53,935 bases of DNA from a virus, in IMG/VR virus record IMGVR_UViG_3300048836_000129, positions 1 to 53,935 of that record; one strand, given 5' to 3'. The notes under the pieces are model-generated. The model was not told where the DNA came from and ran no database searches. It worked only from the letters and a program-made list of their open reading frames with translations. The position numbers were made by a program, and so were the translations under genes. Shown one piece after another: positions 25,069 through 32,396 of this stretch (within the stretch, counting starts at the first letter, position 1; each line of letters opens with the position of its first letter).

Positions 25069-26315
25069 TGTCAACCGAAAAATTGTTCAATGTCGATGTT
25101 GAAGAATCTGTTTTATCGTCGTATCTATATGAAAACGAATCGTTTTTCAATTTCCAGGCAAAGGAAAAATATTTCACAGGTCACAGGATTCACATTTTCA
25201 ACGCCATTCTTGATCTTTTAAAAAACGGGTTTCAAGCCGATCTCGTGACGGTTGCTTCAAAATTGAATGGAATCGTAAAGGCATCATACATTTCAGATGT
25301 GACCGAAAGACCCGTTTCATTAAACCTTGATTATCACATAGGGGTCTTGAAGAATTGCTCTATGTTGCGAGATCTTCATCAAGCCTATACCCAAGGCAGG
25401 GCCATGTGTGAAAATGGTCTGGAATCTTCTGAAATCATGCAAAACGTCATGGGCATGATTGATATCAATGAGGAAGATTCATATCAGGAATCAATGTCCG
25501 AAATTGCGCTTGCAGTCTCCAGCGATTTGGAGCAATCTGGAAAGGATAAAACATTTCCCGGGTTAAAGACAGGATTGAAAAACCTTGATTGGTCAATAGG
25601 TGGGCTTAGAAAACAGGAACTTATAATTGTGGCGGCACGTCCGGGTCATGGAAAGACGGTTTTTGCAATGAACACGGCGCGCAATCTTGGGTTTGGGAAA
25701 AAGAGCGGGTTGATTTTTTCCCTTGAAATGCCGAAAAAAAAGCTTGTTCAACGTATGATTTGTGATATAGGTGATATCGAATCAAATATAATCATGCGCC
25801 ATGACATAGGGCCGGAGCATTGGACTTTTATCAATGAATCTCTGGAAAAGATATCAGAGTTTCCGATTGAAATAAATGACAGATCAAATCACACGATTGA
25901 CACAATCTACATGGCGTCAAAAAAATCAAAGATGGTCAACGATATAAAGTTCATAATTATCGACTACTTACAACTTATAAGGGGGTGGAACAAAGACGGG
26001 CAAGGACCAAAAGCTGAGATAACGAGACAGCTCAAAATGATGGCTAAAGAGCTTGATATTCCTGTGATTGTTCTTTGCCAGCTAAACCGTGAAATTGAAA
26101 AACGTGAAAAGAAGATCCCGAGGATGTCTGATCTCAGAGACGCCGGATCAATCGAACAAGACGCTGACGTGATTCTTTTCACCCACGTAGAACATGACAT
26201 GGGTTTGGCAAAGATTTTCATCGGAAAAAACCGGGAAGGAAAGACCGGAGAGGTTGACGGTATTAGATGGGAAGGCCAGTATTTCAGGTTTTCACAGCAA
26301 AATACAGGATGGTAA
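25068..26315 (+). CDS. Replicative DnaB-like helicase
   Basis: A 415-residue protein; its start overlaps the preceding stop (TAATG). The DnaB N-terminal helical domain occupies about residues 1-110. The RecA-like core has the Walker A RPGHGKT (191-197) and Walker B IIIDYLQLI (about 296-304), and the C-terminal MSDLRDAGSIEQDADVIL and GKNREGKTG are DnaB hallmarks. It unwinds DNA at the replication fork. The order initiator, small loader-like protein, helicase is the standard lambda-like replication module. Confidence 0.92.
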   Translation: MSTEKLFNVDVEESVLSSYLYENESFFNFQAKEKYFTGHRIHIFNAILDLLKNGFQADLVTVASKLNGIVKASYISDVTERPVSLNLDYHIGVLKNCSMLRDLHQAYTQGRAMCENGLESSEIMQNVMGMIDINEEDSYQESMSEIALAVSSDLEQSGKDKTFPGLKTGLKNLDWSIGGLRKQELIIVAARPGHGKTVFAMNTARNLGFGKKSGLIFSLEMPKKKLVQRMICDIGDIESNIIMRHDIGPEHWTFINESLEKISEFPIEINDRSNHTIDTIYMASKKSKMVNDIKFIIIDYLQLIRGWNKDGQGPKAEITRQLKMMAKELDIPVIVLCQLNREIEKREKKIPRMSDLRDAGSIEQDADVILFTHVEHDMGLAKIFIGKNREGKTGEVDGIRWEGQYFRFSQQNTGW

Positions 26316-26323
26316 AATAACCA

Positions 26324-26351
26324 TTGACTTTATCATCAAGTGTGATAGAAC
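26324..26351 (+). promoter_or_regulatory. Promoter behind the helicase gene
   Basis: TTGACT, a 16-nt spacer ending in TGA, then TAGAAC. It lies 29 nt before a GGAGG-led start codon. It shares the TTGACTTT ... GTGTGATA pattern with the promoter at 10486-10513. Confidence 0.65.
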
Positions 26352-26380
26352 GTAGTGAAATAAATTAATCGGAGGATTTT

Positions 26381-26464
26381 ATGGCAAAGTCAGATTGGAA
26401 AGCCCAGGTCAAAGGTGAAAAATGTTCCCAAGAATTTGAAATTAGCGTTGTAAGAGGTTGTTGA
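26381..26464 (+). CDS. Short open frame ending in an in-frame TGA
   Basis: A 27-residue frame (MAKSDWKAQVKGEK...) with an excellent GGAGG site 5 nt before its ATG. It ends at TGA 26462-26464, but the frame continues open downstream to 26893, in the same phase. It is either a real short peptide, the 5' half of a gene broken by a nonsense change, or a gene read through TGA. Seven nucleotides after the TGA is a 10-bp hairpin. Confidence 0.45.
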   Translation: MAKSDWKAQVKGEKCSQEFEISVVRGC

Positions 26465-26470
26465 AAAGGT

Positions 26471-26504
26471 TTGACGTTAATATCAAGCCAAATTTTAACG
26501 TCAA
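26471..26504 (+). repeat. Perfect hairpin just after an in-frame TGA
   Basis: TTGACGTTAA (26471-26480) pairs perfectly with TTAACGTCAA (26495-26504), leaving a 14-nt loop. The stem starts 7 nt after the TGA. The position recalls recoding hairpins, but no selenocysteine signal is recognised in the loop. Confidence 0.6.
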
Positions 26505-26587
26505 CGTTATTTGAGTCTCACGGATTAACAACAAAAAATGTTGTGGCTCATGAAGCGTGGTTTTGTGAGACACAAGAAGGACAAGCC

Positions 26588-26893
26588 ATGATCGAATTTA
26601 AAACGAATTACACGGAAAAATTCATAAACATAACACCTGATAACAACTTCAATTATCAACTTGCAAACCAATATGGCCCATGGGTAGCGACCGTTAGCAA
26701 CAAATCCGATATGGATTTGTTGCTAACGTCGCCAAAAATGGCCGAATACATGATGGAACGGGCCGAATATCTCAACGAAATAACATCAAGCCCCGATGAC
26801 AGCCAATTCAACGATGCGACGAAACGCAACAAGGCCGAATTGAAACGCATCCTCGGAATCCTCAAGGAAGCCGGGGTGGAGGTTGTGGAATGA
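26588..26893 (+). CDS. Hypothetical protein
   Basis: A 101-residue protein if translation starts at ATG 26588, which has an agaagga site before it; the same frame extends upstream to the TGA at 26462. It has a beta-rich N-terminus (IEFKTNYTEKFINITPDNN) and a helical, acidic end (ATKRNKAELKRILGILKEAGVEVVE). It is interrupted on the DNA level by a 16-bp hairpin at 26692-26728. No family was recognised. Confidence 0.55.
   Translation: MIEFKTNYTEKFINITPDNNFNYQLANQYGPWVATVSNKSDMDLLLTSPKMAEYMMERAEYLNEITSSPDDSQFNDATKRNKAELKRILGILKEAGVEVVE
26692..26728. repeat. 16-bp perfect inverted repeat inside a coding region
   Basis: The arms CGTTAGCAACAAATCC and its exact reverse complement flank a 5-nt loop (gatat), and the stem lies within an open frame. 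Such a long perfect stem in coding DNA is rare by chance. It may be a regulatory RNA structure, a protein-binding site or the remnant of a mobile hairpin. No terminal U-run is present. Confidence 0.7.
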
Positions 26894-27249
26894 AACGAAG
26901 AAAGCCTGTGGTTGGTGAAGAATTGTGGCTTGTCAAAAAAACATATTGCCATAATGAAACACCAAGATCATTCCCTTGCAAGGTTGTTTCTGTAGGTAAA
27001 AAATATTTCAAGGTATCAACAGAGTCCCGATATCATGAAGATAGCCAATTTCACATTGATTCATGGATTGAAAATAATAAATCGAACTACCACGATGTCA
27101 TATATGAATCAAAACAAGAGTATGATGATATTATTGAATATCAAAATTTAAGTCATGATATCCGAGACTATTTTGGTTCATATGGTAAGATTTCTTTGAC
27201 TCTTGAAGATCTTCGTAAAATAAAAGAAATTATTTGGGGTGAACGATGA
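26890..27249 (+). CDS. Hypothetical protein
   Basis: A 119-residue protein, ATGA-coupled. The start (KRRKPVVGEELWLVKKTYCHNE ... CKVVSVGKKYFKV) is a small SH3-like beta part seen in various phage early proteins, and the C-terminus (LTLEDLRKIKEI) is helical. The role is unknown. Confidence 0.55.
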   Translation: MKRRKPVVGEELWLVKKTYCHNETPRSFPCKVVSVGKKYFKVSTESRYHEDSQFHIDSWIENNKSNYHDVIYESKQEYDDIIEYQNLSHDIRDYFGSYGKISLTLEDLRKIKEIIWGER

Positions 27250-27662
27250 GAGAAATTCTATTCAGAGGGAAAACACCCGGTGGATGGTGGGTTTATGGCG
27301 ATCACATCAAGGATCGAATTCAGACCGATGGAAAACCGAATGAATATATCATCATAAGGTTTTTCAATGTTTTCGAAGGAGAGAATTTTGAAGATTATGA
27401 ATTCATAATCCCGGAAACCATCGGCCAATACACCGGCCTGAAAGACAAGAACGGAAAGATGATTTTTGAGGGTGATGTTGTATGCGGTATCAACGGATCA
27501 TTTAATGGATGCCCATGTGAATGGGGTCCATTCCCTATTGAATACGATGAATCTGAGGCAAAGTTTAGAGTTCCGTTGTGGGGGACACATGAAAATAATG
27601 ACAGAACTCATTGGTTTGAAATCATCGGAAACATCCACGACAATCCTGAATTATTAAAATAA
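27246..27662 (+). CDS. YopX-like protein
   Basis: A 138-residue protein, ATGA-coupled to the gene before it. MREILFRGKTPGGWWVYGDHI, IGQYTGLKDKNGKMIFEGDVV and HWFEIIGNIHDNPELL are the standard marks of the YopX family of phage early proteins, of unknown biochemical role. All three blocks are in the usual order. Confidence 0.88.
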   Translation: MREILFRGKTPGGWWVYGDHIKDRIQTDGKPNEYIIIRFFNVFEGENFEDYEFIIPETIGQYTGLKDKNGKMIFEGDVVCGINGSFNGCPCEWGPFPIEYDESEAKFRVPLWGTHENNDRTHWFEIIGNIHDNPELLK

Positions 27663-27665
27663 TTA

Positions 27666-27694
27666 TTGACCGAAACACCAATATCTTGTATAGG
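27666..27694 (+). promoter_or_regulatory. Promoter with operator-like dyad
   Basis: TTGACC, a 17-nt spacer and TATAGG. Its -10 overlaps ATAGGTATAA (27690-27699), whose exact inverted copy lies at 27751-27760. This pair could be a repressor site with DNA looping, or an RNA stem in the leader. Confidence 0.5.
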
Positions 27695-27806
27695 TATAAC
27701 ATGAAAAAACAATCCGTTGTATATAAATGCAATCCAGAACATACGACTGATTATACCTATCTAAAAAACGCCCTGTTCTCATGGATATGGCTATACAGGA
27801 TACCTG

Positions 27807-28223
27807 ATGGAATTAGATTTCGAAGCGATGGACAGCGCCCTAAAGGGGAATGTTGTAGCCCCTGACGGATATTCTTATATTTCGGAGTTTGTTTTTGAGC
27901 AAACGATGAACGGGAAGAATATCCCAGAGATTCACAGGATGATTCCGCATAGATCAATCGAGTCAATTCGTGGAATCGTTAACAAGTGCGGATTCCAAAA
28001 AAAGAAAAATCCTTCGAGAAAAAAGAAGTCAATCGCGGACTGTATCAGATCACGGGGAGATGTTGAAATACCAAAAGGGTATAAGGCTTGTTCGAATTGT
28101 GGAAATCCTTTTAAACGAACTCCACAAAGCTGGATGTTATGTGATACATGTAAGAAAATACCTGACAGCGATTATGAAAGATATTCACCAAATCACAGAG
28201 AATTGTTTGATGTGGAGATATGA
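27807..28223 (+). CDS. Helix-turn-helix/zinc-ribbon protein, paralogue-like to 22079
   Basis: A 138-residue protein with aggat 8 nt before its ATG. FEQTMNGKNIPEIHRMIPHRSIESI resembles a helix-turn-helix, and the C-terminal half has CSNCGNPFKRTPQSWMLCDTC, a Cys4 ribbon. The order of elements is the same as in the protein at 22079-22501, so it may be a regulator of the same type. Function is not known. Confidence 0.62.
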   Translation: MELDFEAMDSALKGNVVAPDGYSYISEFVFEQTMNGKNIPEIHRMIPHRSIESIRGIVNKCGFQKKKNPSRKKKSIADCIRSRGDVEIPKGYKACSNCGNPFKRTPQSWMLCDTCKKIPDSDYERYSPNHRELFDVEI

Positions 28224-28447
28224 TGGAAATAAAAGATTTGATAGAATGGCTTGAAACACAAAATGGCGCATCATTGATATCTGACGATAATGGACATTGG
28301 GCTTGTGTTTTCGATGGATTTCAAAACATTCCAATGGATGATGGCCCGTGCGATATTCAAACAACATTTTTTATAAAAAAAGAAGAATGGAAAAATACAA
28401 TTAAAGAAGCTATTGAATGGGCGAAAAACTATGAATCACGCGAATAA
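28220..28447 (+). CDS. Small hypothetical protein
   Basis: A 75-residue protein, ATGATG start with GGAG 5 to 8 nt upstream; either ATG may be used. IEWLETQNGASLISDDNGHWACVFDG and EWKNTIKEAIEWA suggest a small alpha/beta fold. It is coupled to the previous stop codon. No family recognised. Confidence 0.58.
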   Translation: MMEIKDLIEWLETQNGASLISDDNGHWACVFDGFQNIPMDDGPCDIQTTFFIKKEEWKNTIKEAIEWAKNYESRE

Positions 28448-28886
28448 AATTTTTACTGTTTCGCTTGCAATTTGCGGCGGCATGGCCCTTGTTATGCAAA
28501 AAACAGACAAGAAAAATGAAACATTTCAAAATGACGTAAAGGATCTTTACGATTATTCCATGGATTGCGCCGTGAAATTGAGGGGAAAATTCTCAAAAGG
28601 CCAGTTGCCAGAGATAACTGAAAAAATAAATCTTCTTATGGATCAAGGCCTTGAACAGATTGAAAACCATCAAGCTTATGTTTCTTTCATGGCACTCGTT
28701 TTTTCAGAGATTTCACGGCACACCAACAAAGGATCTGATAGAAATATACAGTGTGAAAACATCATAGAAAGACTGAACAAAATTTACGGCTATTATGATC
28801 TTGATGGGAAAGTTCATCCTGAACACGATCATAAGGCCATGGAATTAATGGAACTTTTTCAAGAATGTTTCGGGGAGATTGGATAA
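28431..28886 (+). CDS. Membrane-anchored helical protein
   Basis: A 151-residue protein; MNHANKIFTVSLAICGG is a likely N-terminal membrane segment or signal, followed by long helices (DVKDLYDYSMDCAVKLRG, EITEKINLLMDQGLEQIE). It overlaps the gene before it by 17 nt. No good ribosome site is visible, which suggests coupling. The role is unknown. Confidence 0.58.
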   Translation: MNHANKIFTVSLAICGGMALVMQKTDKKNETFQNDVKDLYDYSMDCAVKLRGKFSKGQLPEITEKINLLMDQGLEQIENHQAYVSFMALVFSEISRHTNKGSDRNIQCENIIERLNKIYGYYDLDGKVHPEHDHKAMELMELFQECFGEIG

Positions 28887-29306
28887 ATGGTAAACAAAGT
28901 TACATTGATTGGGTCATTGGGAAAAGATCCCGAAGTAAATCATACTCCTTCCGGTACTTCAATTTGTAGTTTTTCGCTTGCCACATCTGAAAAATGGAAA
29001 GACAAAAACACCAGAGAACAAAAAGAAAAAACCGAATGGCACCGCATCAAAGCTTTCGGAATGATCGGCGACTTATGCGGAAAGTACCTGAAAAAGGGCT
29101 CAAAGGTTTTCATTGAGGGGAAAATCTCCTATTCATCATATGAAAAAGACGGTCGAACGATTTACCAGACTGATATTATCGCCAATGAAGTAAAATTTCT
29201 TGATTCAAAGCCGAAAGAACGTGACTATGGGAACAAGCCACAAGGCCCGAACAGGGAAAACTATGATGGTTATCAGCCGCCCCCTGACGATGATATCCCA
29301 TTTTGA
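28887..29306 (+). CDS. ssb: Single-stranded DNA-binding protein
   Basis: A 139-residue SSB. MVNKVTLIGSLGKDPEVNHT starts the OB fold, WHRIKAFGMIGDLCGKYLKKGSKVFIEG follows in the usual order, and the acidic C-terminal tip DDDIPF is the protein-interaction tail. It coats single-stranded DNA in replication and recombination. Length is short for a bacterial SSB, normal for phage. Confidence 0.93.
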   Translation: MVNKVTLIGSLGKDPEVNHTPSGTSICSFSLATSEKWKDKNTREQKEKTEWHRIKAFGMIGDLCGKYLKKGSKVFIEGKISYSSYEKDGRTIYQTDIIANEVKFLDSKPKERDYGNKPQGPNRENYDGYQPPPDDDIPF

Positions 29307-29308
29307 TC

Positions 29309-29752
29309 ATGAGCAAACACAACAACAAAATCACAGAAATTGACGGAATAAAATTCAAGTCCGATCTTGAGGCAAGATATTATCTCTTGTTGAAAGACAG
29401 GCTTGAAAAGAGTGAGATATTCGACCTTGTATTGCAACCAAAATTCGAATTGATACCTGGATATATCCAGAACGGGAAAAAGATAAGGCCGGGTCATTAT
29501 GTAGCTGATTTTCAGTTTGTTGAAAAAAGACGAGAAAACGGTCAGACGCATGGTGTTTTGGTGGTTGTCGATACAAAAGGGTTTTTTGATTCTTTGGGAA
29601 AGTGGAAAATAAAACATTTCCAATACTTAAACCCGAGAATCGAATTCAGATTAATTTCATATTCAAAAAAAGATGGGGGATGGATAGATTATTATGACAT
29701 GCAAATGCTCCGAAAAAAAAGAAAAAAAACAAAACCGCGCGGCAATAAATGA
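29309..29752 (+). CDS. DUF1064 / Holliday-junction-resolvase-like nuclease
   Basis: A 147-residue protein starting MSKHNNKITEIDGIKFKS. DGIKFKSDLEARYYLLLK, VLQPKFELIP, HYVADFQFVEK and LVVVDTKGFFD are the ordered DUF1064 blocks, with a D...DxK catalytic pattern of PD-(D/E)xK nucleases. Family members are proposed to resolve branched DNA. The gene sits between SSB and MazG-like genes, fitting a replication/recombination role. Confidence 0.82.
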   Translation: MSKHNNKITEIDGIKFKSDLEARYYLLLKDRLEKSEIFDLVLQPKFELIPGYIQNGKKIRPGHYVADFQFVEKRRENGQTHGVLVVVDTKGFFDSLGKWKIKHFQYLNPRIEFRLISYSKKDGGWIDYYDMQMLRKKRKKTKPRGNK

Positions 29753-29960
29753 ACCAAGCCCAAAAGGTGTTGGTAAATTCGTACTTCCATCTGTCATCGA
29801 AGATTTGAACGCAAGATCTGAAATGGGTGAGCGGAAATATGGAACAAAACTCAGAATAAACAATGGACGCGATTCTTTGATGGACGCATATCAAGAAGCT
29901 CTTGACCTTGTCGTGTATTTAAAACAGGCTATTATGGAAAGAGAGGATAATTTAAAATGA
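29694..29960 (+). CDS. dNTP-pyrophosphohydrolase-like small protein
   Basis: An 88-residue protein that overlaps the previous gene by 59 nt. ARSEMGERKYGTKLRINNGRDSLMDAYQEALDLVVYLKQAI resembles short phage proteins related to MazG-like nucleotide hydrolases, with an Asp/Glu-rich helix pair. It directly precedes a second MazG-like gene, so the two may act together on nucleotide pools. Confidence 0.62.
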   Translation: MTCKCSEKKEKKQNRAAINEPSPKGVGKFVLPSVIEDLNARSEMGERKYGTKLRINNGRDSLMDAYQEALDLVVYLKQAIMEREDNLK

Positions 29961-30382
29961 ATAATGTACCGACCCCAGAAGAAATTCACGAACTTTCAAA
30001 GTCAAAGGGATGGTGGGAGAGTTCAAGGTCAGAAATTGAACTTGATGCCCTTGCCCATTCCGAGCTTTCCGAGGCCCTTGAAGAATTTCGGAACCAGAAA
30101 GAAGGATGGGAAGATAGATTGTATGTTGAACTTGCTGATTTTTATATAAGGACAATGGATCAAATCGTAGCAAGCTCTGAAAACCTTATTCGAAACGAAT
30201 ATGATGGTACAATACCGCAAAGAATTGGGATACTCCATGACAGCATATCTTTTGAGAGCCCAGACAAAAGAATTTCTAAACTGCTTGAATTGTTTGATCA
30301 TAAAAAACTATATGAAGCAATAGCAAAAAAACACGAGTACAACAAAACACGCCCATATAAACACGGGGGGAAGGCCTGTTAA
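29957..30382 (+). CDS. MazG-like NTP pyrophosphohydrolase
   Basis: A 141-residue protein, ATGA-coupled. AHSELSEALEEFR, VELADFYIRTMDQI and KHEYNKTRPYKHGGKAC are the hallmark segments of MazG-like pyrophosphatases in phages, with the four acidic metal ligands in EE...D. Such enzymes hydrolyse (d)NTPs or alarmones and may shape host metabolism during infection. Confidence 0.85.
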   Translation: MNNVPTPEEIHELSKSKGWWESSRSEIELDALAHSELSEALEEFRNQKEGWEDRLYVELADFYIRTMDQIVASSENLIRNEYDGTIPQRIGILHDSISFESPDKRISKLLELFDHKKLYEAIAKKHEYNKTRPYKHGGKAC

Positions 30383-30383
30383 C

Positions 30384-30560
30384 ATGATGTGCTATAGAGA
30401 TCGGACCTTTTGCAGTTTTTATGTTGATTGCGCTGTAAAAGACTGCGACCGTGCTTTGACTCCAGAAATTGAAGATAGGGCGCAAAAGATCGGAATGCTA
30501 ATATGCGAATTTGCAGAACAACCTAAATGTTTCAAGGCGAAAAAAGATGAAATGCCCTAA
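30384..30560 (+). CDS. Small Cys-rich phage protein (58 aa)
   Basis: A 58-residue protein. MMCYRDRTFCSFYVDCAVK...CDRAL and CEFAEQPKCF form a four- to six-Cys pattern common in small phage proteins of unknown role, probably metal binding. It lies one base after the MazG-like stop codon. Confidence 0.68.
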   Translation: MMCYRDRTFCSFYVDCAVKDCDRALTPEIEDRAQKIGMLICEFAEQPKCFKAKKDEMP

Positions 30561-30738
30561 GTGTGGATCTGAAATGCACTTTTTTTATGGCAATATGTGG
30601 GATTATGACATGTGGCGTTGTATGAAATATGATCCCACAAAACAATTAGGAAAACGGCATTGTGATGGTTGTATTGAATTGGATCAAACAACCATCATAA
30701 ACGCAGATGGATCGACAGAGGTTATAAAATATGAATAA
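30547..30738 (+). CDS. Small zinc-ribbon protein
   Basis: A 63-residue protein starting MKCPKCGSEMHFFYG; the ATG overlaps the end of the previous gene. CPKCG and CDGC make a zinc ribbon. The role is unknown. Confidence 0.62.
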   Translation: MKCPKCGSEMHFFYGNMWDYDMWRCMKYDPTKQLGKRHCDGCIELDQTTIINADGSTEVIKYE

Positions 30739-31222
30739 TAAAAAACAAGTTGTTGAAACGATAAAAAAAACACTGGACGAACTGACGTTCGTGTCTGGAA
30801 TCCATTTCAACGGCGAAAATGCCGTAAAACTCATGATTATGACATCTGCTCATGAATCGTTATTATTCGAACATAAAATTCAAATAGGCGGTGGCCCTGC
30901 CCGAGGAATATTCCAGATGGAGCCGCCAACATATTACGACACATGGAAAAATGTGATCAATATCAGGCCGAAACTTAAGAACGCCCTGAAAAAGATGAAT
31001 ATCCAGATGAACAGCGCGAGTCTTATGGATGATCGACACGCCACAATTATTGGAAGAATCCAATACTACCGTTTTTCGGAGGCGATTCCAGATGCAAATG
31101 ATCTGTGGAGTCTTGCCGCATACGCCAAAAAATATTGGAATACACAAAAAGGAAAGGCCACGGTAAATGATTATTACGTGGCCTATAAAAACTTGATGAA
31201 TATTATCAAGCATGATGGTTAA
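30731..31222 (+). CDS. Muralytic enzyme (transglycosylase/muramidase-like endolysin)
   Basis: A 163-residue protein with gaggtt before the ATG. SAHESLLFEHKIQIGGGPARGIFQMEP (about residues 40-66) matches the catalytic Glu plus GGGPxxGxxQMEP pattern of phage lysozyme-like transglycosylases. It would cleave peptidoglycan at lysis. No signal peptide or membrane segment was seen, so it would need a holin. Convergent minus-strand genes follow 20 nt later. Confidence 0.75.
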   Translation: MNNKKQVVETIKKTLDELTFVSGIHFNGENAVKLMIMTSAHESLLFEHKIQIGGGPARGIFQMEPPTYYDTWKNVINIRPKLKNALKKMNIQMNSASLMDDRHATIIGRIQYYRFSEAIPDANDLWSLAAYAKKYWNTQKGKATVNDYYVAYKNLMNIIKHDG

Positions 31223-31242
31223 AGATAACATACGAAGAAGTT

Positions 31243-31560
31243 TTATATTTCCCAACATGCAAGCGCATAATTATCCCTGAAATCATGCCTGATAAACCAA
31301 AACGAACTTACCATATTGCGACCTCTTGTAACTCTATCAAGAGGCCAGCCCATAGATTTACATGCTGACATAGCTTCTTTTTTATAGCAATATGTTAATG
31401 CCATCGAAGGGTTCTTGAAATATGTTTTTCCTCTTTTTGTATAGAAGGAAACAAGCTGCCTAATCACATTTCCTTTTTCATCGAGATATACAGCCATTCC
31501 CTGCTCTTCAAATTCTCGCAACATATTCACATCCTTCCCGCCAAAGCGGATTAAGCCCAT
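31243..31560 (-). CDS. Hypothetical protein
   Basis: A 105-residue basic protein, MGLIRFGGKDVNMLREFEEQG then KGNVIRQLVSFYTKRGKTYFKN. It lies behind the hairpin with the CTAACC loop and an AAAAAAAGG segment 10 nt before the start. No family was recognised. Confidence 0.58.
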   Translation of the reverse strand: MGLIRFGGKDVNMLREFEEQGMAVYLDEKGNVIRQLVSFYTKRGKTYFKNPSMALTYCYKKEAMSACKSMGWPLDRVTRGRNMVSSFWFIRHDFRDNYALACWEI

Positions 31561-31582
31561 GATCTCTGAACCTTTTTTTGTT

Positions 31583-31604
31583 CCCCTATCGGTTAGGATA
31601 GGGG
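31583..31604 (-). promoter_or_regulatory. Hairpin with CTAACC loop (second copy)
   Basis: On the minus strand CCCCTATC and GATAGGGG pair perfectly around loop CTAACC, and the sequence AACAAAAAAAGG follows before the start of the gene at 31560. Loop and A-rich tail repeat the hairpin at 22043-22062, although the stems differ, which points to a conserved loop recognised by a protein or RNA. Confidence 0.6.
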
Positions 31605-31618
31605 ATTGGTTTATATGC

Positions 31619-31804
31619 TTAAACCGTCAAAAATTTAGACCAATCTGATCTTATTTCTGGCTGGTCAATCACTTCATGGGCGATAAGTGCGCCAGATGCT
31701 TTGTCAGTGTAAATGCGTATAGCTGTTCCATTGATTTTAACAGTTCCTACGTTTGCAATACCTGATGGCGCAAGTACGTGCGCACATTCTTCTTTTGTTT
31801 CCAT
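31619..31804 (-). CDS. Small hypothetical protein, possibly a -1 frameshift product
   Basis: A 61-residue frame starting METKEECAHVLAPSG, with no ribosome site of its own. A strong AAAGGAG site and ATG (31833) lie upstream in another frame that stops after 28 codons. Between them, A AAA AAG at 31813-31807 lies in phase as a classic -1 slippery heptamer, and a -1 shift there leads exactly into this frame. The longer product would begin MITKNDIKK. Function unknown. Confidence 0.55.
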   Translation of the reverse strand: METKEECAHVLAPSGIANVGTVKINGTAIRIYTDKASGALIAHEVIDQPEIRSDWSKFLTV

Positions 31805-31881
31805 GGCTTTTTTATGTCATTTTTTGTTATCATATTCGTTCTCCTTTGTTGTTTTTGTTAATTCCCTCACTCTTTGATTAC

Positions 31882-31909
31882 ATCTTACCACTTTCAGTTT
31901 TAATGTCAA
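31882..31909 (-). promoter_or_regulatory. Promoter for the 31.2-31.8 kb minus genes
   Basis: TTGACA, a 16-nt spacer ending in TGG, then TAAGAT on the minus strand. The extended -10 and spacer length match other promoters in the window. It lies about 50 nt upstream of the AAAGGAG-led start at 31833. Confidence 0.65.
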
Positions 31910-31928
31910 GTATTATTTTATGTTTTTA

Positions 31929-32396
31929 TCATAAAATAATTGATTCATAAATTTGACGATGGTCGATGTGGTTCAGAATCTCAATTCCATACATGCCCTT
32001 GATTTTCTTGATGTTTTCCACTGGAGTTATCAAGACCTTGGAGTCAAGATAGTCAATAAAATCATTTTTTGAAAAACCAAAAGACTTGATATTTTTTAAA
32101 ACATCTTTGAAATCTGTGTTCTGGATCATAAGTCCGGATATTTTATCCAGATTCCCAAAATCCAAAACCGGCCCCAGGTGTATTTCGAAACAGTCGTCCT
32201 TTTCGATGATTTCGGTAATCTGACATGTCATCCATTGCGACTTTGTATTCCGGCCATTAACGATCCTGGCCGTGGAATATTTCCGGAACGCCAGACGAGA
32301 ATACCAGTATGGAGATTTGTCGCGGTATTCAATTGTTTTATCGCCACATAGGATGGCCTCGAAATGGTGTCGGTGGATCGGAATTGTGAGTTGCAT
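31929..32396 (-). CDS. ASCH-domain-like protein
   Basis: A 155-residue protein with an AGGAGG site 8 nt before its ATG. MQLTIPIHRHHFEAILCGDKTIEYRDKS and ARIVNGRNTKSQWMTCQITEI match the ASCH domain, a PUA-like fold implicated in RNA binding or base-derived nucleoside processing. The C-terminal half (from about residue 85) is a separate helical tail. It is the last gene of a minus-strand run. Confidence 0.68.
   Translation of the reverse strand: MQLTIPIHRHHFEAILCGDKTIEYRDKSPYWYSRLAFRKYSTARIVNGRNTKSQWMTCQITEIIEKDDCFEIHLGPVLDFGNLDKISGLMIQNTDFKDVLKNIKSFGFSKNDFIDYLDSKVLITPVENIKKIKGMYGIEILNHIDHRQIYESIIL

Noticed and set aside
26462-26504. Selenocysteine insertion signal
   Set aside because: The hairpin position fits, but the loop lacks a recognisable bacterial SECIS pattern and the protein family is unknown.
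27701-27865. Leaderless 54-codon frame
   Set aside because: It overlaps a better supported gene for 59 nt and has no ribosome site; kept only as a remark.
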